The position numbers and the translations under genes were made by a program. Below, piece after piece: positions 62,285-64,000 of a DNA stretch of 64,000 nucleotides. The first letter of the stretch is position 1. Each line of letters opens with the position of its first letter. Source of the DNA: JAXGPX01 sp040766745 (GTDB taxonomy: Bacteria; Bacillota; Sulfobacillia; Fermentithermobacillales; Fermentithermobacillaceae). Where the stretch lies: the NCBI GenBank assembly GCA_040766745.1, contig JAXGPX010000002.1, forward strand, positions 62,001 through 126,000, in the 5' to 3' direction. Below the pieces are notes generated by a model. That model was not told the origin of the DNA and made no database searches. It worked only from the letters and a program-made list of their open reading frames with translations.

Positions 62285-63162
62285 AAGATTATGGAGCCTT
62301 CACAAAAATCGAGCCTATCAATAAAGGGTGGTCAAGAGACAAAAAGCACTACATTGAAACCGTAGATGGCAGGAAGCTGCTTCTGCGCGTTGCAGATATA
62401 GCTGAATACAACAGAAAAAAGGCTGAATATGAAATGATGAAACAGGTTGCTGCTTTGGGTGTTCCTATGTCACAGCCTGTGGATTTTGGTATTTGCGATA
62501 ACGGGAAAAGCGTGTACTCACTGCTTACATGGTGTGATGGTGATGATGCTGAGACTATCCTCCCGGGTTTGACAGAAACAGAGCAATATGTTCTTGGAGT
62601 AAAATCCGGTGAAATACTAAAACTGATACATTCTATCCCTGCTCCAATAGAACAGGAAGAATGGAGTATTCGCTTCAACCGGAAAACGAGTAACAAAATC
62701 GAAAGATATAAATCCTGTGGGATAAAGTTTGATGGTGACGATAAAATTATTAGCTACATCGAAAATAATCGCTATTTACTCTCACATAGACCACAGTGCT
62801 ACCAGCATGGAGATTATCATGTGGGCAATATGATAATTTCGCCAGAGCATACGCTTTCCATCATTGATTTCAACCGCCCTGATTTCGGAGATCCGTGGGA
62901 AGAATTCAACCGCATTGTATGGAGTGCCGCTGTCAGTCCGCATTTTGCAACAGGCCAGGTCAATGGCTATTTTGGCGGCAGACCGCCAATCGAATTTTTC
63001 AGGCTGCTTGCTTTTTACATTTCGAGCAATACTTTATCGTCAATTTACTGGGCCATTCCCTTTGGTGAAAATGAGGTTACTACGATGAAAAACCAAGCAA
63101 GGGATGTTCTTTCCTGGTTTGACAATATGTCCAATCCTATGCCGGCCTGGTATCTACGGTGA
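62266..63162 (+). CDS. Aminoglycoside-phosphotransferase-family kinase, start codon missing
   Basis: The frame from 62434 (242 aa) lacks the N-terminal lobe, but the same frame is open and coding-like from about 62266: INKGWSRDKKHYIETVDGRK then LLLRVADIAEYNRKK is the typical N-lobe of this family. No ATG, GTG or TTG occurs in that stretch. Catalytic loop QHGDYHVGNMI and DFG-like IIDFNRPDFGDPWEEF are intact. It begins just where the beta-lactamase-like gene ends (62284). Either decay, an indel near 62266 (the GTG at 62264 is out of frame) or a non-standard start. Confidence 0.75.
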   Translation, partial: DNIQDIKDYGAFTKIEPINKGWSRDKKHYIETVDGRKLLLRVADIAEYNRKKAEYEMMKQVAALGVPMSQPVDFGICDNGKSVYSLLTWCDGDDAETILPGLTETEQYVLGVKSGEILKLIHSIPAPIEQEEWSIRFNRKTSNKIERYKSCGIKFDGDDKIISYIENNRYLLSHRPQCYQHGDYHVGNMIISPEHTLSIIDFNRPDFGDPWEEFNRIVWSAAVSPHFATGQVNGYFGGRPPIEFFRLLAFYISSNTLSSIYWAIPFGENEVTTMKNQARDVLSWFDNMSNPMPAWYLR

Positions 63163-63170
63163 ATGCAAGT

Positions 63171-63920
63171 TCAAAGTGACTTTGAAATACTAAACAAAAA
63201 CCTACAGTCAAGTTCTCTATTTGATGAAATGCATTCGCCCAGCCGGTTATTATAGAGACACATGTTGCCTTCAGCATCGAAATCAGCTTTCAATTCTCTC
63301 AATACTCTTTCCTTAAGCTTCCAATGTTCTCTGTTCTCTTTACTCAAATTTAGAGATGTATAAGATAGTCCTTTTGTCTCGAGCAACTGCCCAATTAAAG
63401 ATTCACTTGCCTGTAGATTAGAATCATCGCATCCGTCTATACCTCTTCCCTCGTCAGAGAAAATACATATCTGGCCGTTGGGAACTATCAGCTCTATTAG
63501 CCTATCGATTAAAGCCTCAAAATCATCGATAAAGTAGTGCGTATCGATTAGGATAATCGAATCGAAACTCTTCGGACGATATTGAAGATTCATCATATCA
63601 CCGGTTTGAAACTTAAGTTTTTCTGATTTTGTTTTTGCCCTGGTAATTGCACTTTCTATTGCGGCCGGTGATAAGTCTACTCCTGTTACATATGAGCCAG
63701 TACGATCTTGTAGATATTCCGTTATATAGCCATTACCGCATCCCAAATCGAGAAGTCTACTGTTTTCATTCAGATTTAACAGCGCTAACAGTTTCTCTAT
63801 TTGAGACATATCGGCCATTCCATGCTGACAAAGATTTTTGCCATAAACCCTTTCACAAAGAGTACCATGGGCTTTGCTTCGCTCAGCTCTTGTGTAAAAA
63901 TCATTGTAAAAATCAATCAT
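63171..63920 (-). CDS. Class I SAM-dependent methyltransferase
   Basis: 249 residues. LLDLGCGNGYITEYL is motif I, VTGVDLSPAAIESA motif II, FDSIILIDTHYFIDD motif IV, VPNGQICIFSDEG motif V. Small-molecule type, unknown substrate. ATG 63920 with GGAG at 11 bases. Convergent with the kinase gene, 8 bp between stops. Codon use is AT-rich, as in its neighbours. Confidence 0.88.
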   Translation of the reverse strand: MIDFYNDFYTRAERSKAHGTLCERVYGKNLCQHGMADMSQIEKLLALLNLNENSRLLDLGCGNGYITEYLQDRTGSYVTGVDLSPAAIESAITRAKTKSEKLKFQTGDMMNLQYRPKSFDSIILIDTHYFIDDFEALIDRLIELIVPNGQICIFSDEGRGIDGCDDSNLQASESLIGQLLETKGLSYTSLNLSKENREHWKLKERVLRELKADFDAEGNMCLYNNRLGECISSNRELDCRFLFSISKSL

Positions 63921-64000
63921 GTTTATCTTATCTCCGGTTTTTTGACGGTCATCCGAAAACCAATCCGAGACTTTTCGGCCACCTATTCTTTTGCCTGATA

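Noticed and set aside
1..64000. tRNA, rRNA and CRISPR arrays
   Set aside because: Looked for T-loop GGTTCGAATCC-like boxes, conserved rRNA segments and evenly spaced short repeats; none found by eye.

Overview
The window looks like a chromosomal piece of an anaerobic, fermentative Firmicute, probably Clostridia or a neighbouring class. Grounds are an electron-bifurcating type [FeFe]-hydrogenase operon, a tungsten/molybdenum aldehyde:ferredoxin oxidoreductase with its MoaD-like partner, a SleB-type wall hydrolase behind a c-di-AMP riboswitch, a NiaR-type repressor, ECF transporter S components, an SLH-domain surface protein, strong Shine-Dalgarno sequences and many GTG/TTG starts. I cannot name the species. 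I saw no rRNA, tRNA, CRISPR array, intact IS element or prophage.

Layout. 0-35 kb is compact and nearly free of broken genes. 68-11174 (mostly minus strand) carries an O-antigen-ligase-like protein, a DUF4330 protein, an HD hydrolase/phosphoribosyltransferase pair, the GTPase TypA, a zinc-phospholipase-like protein, a long PEGA-domain protein, a crotonase and a flavin reductase. 11270-19000 holds a MATE exporter, a class II aldolase-like protein, a lipid kinase, AOR plus MoaD-like carrier, an OGG1-like glycosylase and a HAD phosphatase. 19135-25794 holds an AEC transporter/M20 peptidase operon, a DppA aminopeptidase, NiaR, the riboswitch-controlled wall hydrolase, a probable niacin ECF component with an operator inside its promoter, an FmdB zinc ribbon and a SpoU methyltransferase.

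25907-35099 is one minus-strand hydrogenase gene set: ECF S component, a second H-cluster protein fused to a HATPase domain, a DRTGG protein, NuoE-like subunit, stand-alone HATPase, small 2Fe-2S protein, a NuoF-GltD fusion (1009 aa), and catalytic HydA, closed by a terminator. The fusion carries sites for both NADH/FMN and NAD(P)H/FAD, so the complex may couple H2, ferredoxin and both pyridine nucleotide pools. The H-cluster/HATPase protein and the second HATPase look like a redox-sensing arm.

35.6-64 kb is accessory in character: small membrane proteins, single-gene regulators, toxin-antitoxin pieces, methyltransferases, acetyltransferase, aminoglycoside-kinase-like and beta-lactamase-like genes, an arsenic-type operon, short repeats, and a high density of decayed genes (frameshifted LuxR/MalT regulator, 5'-truncated SLH protein, truncated HepT toxin, decayed XRE regulator with a frameshifted membrane partner, frameshifted AlkZ-like gene, 64-bp WYL-regulator remnant, kinase gene without a start codon). 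This part looks like a region of acquisition and loss. Functions are read from motifs by eye; no database search was run.
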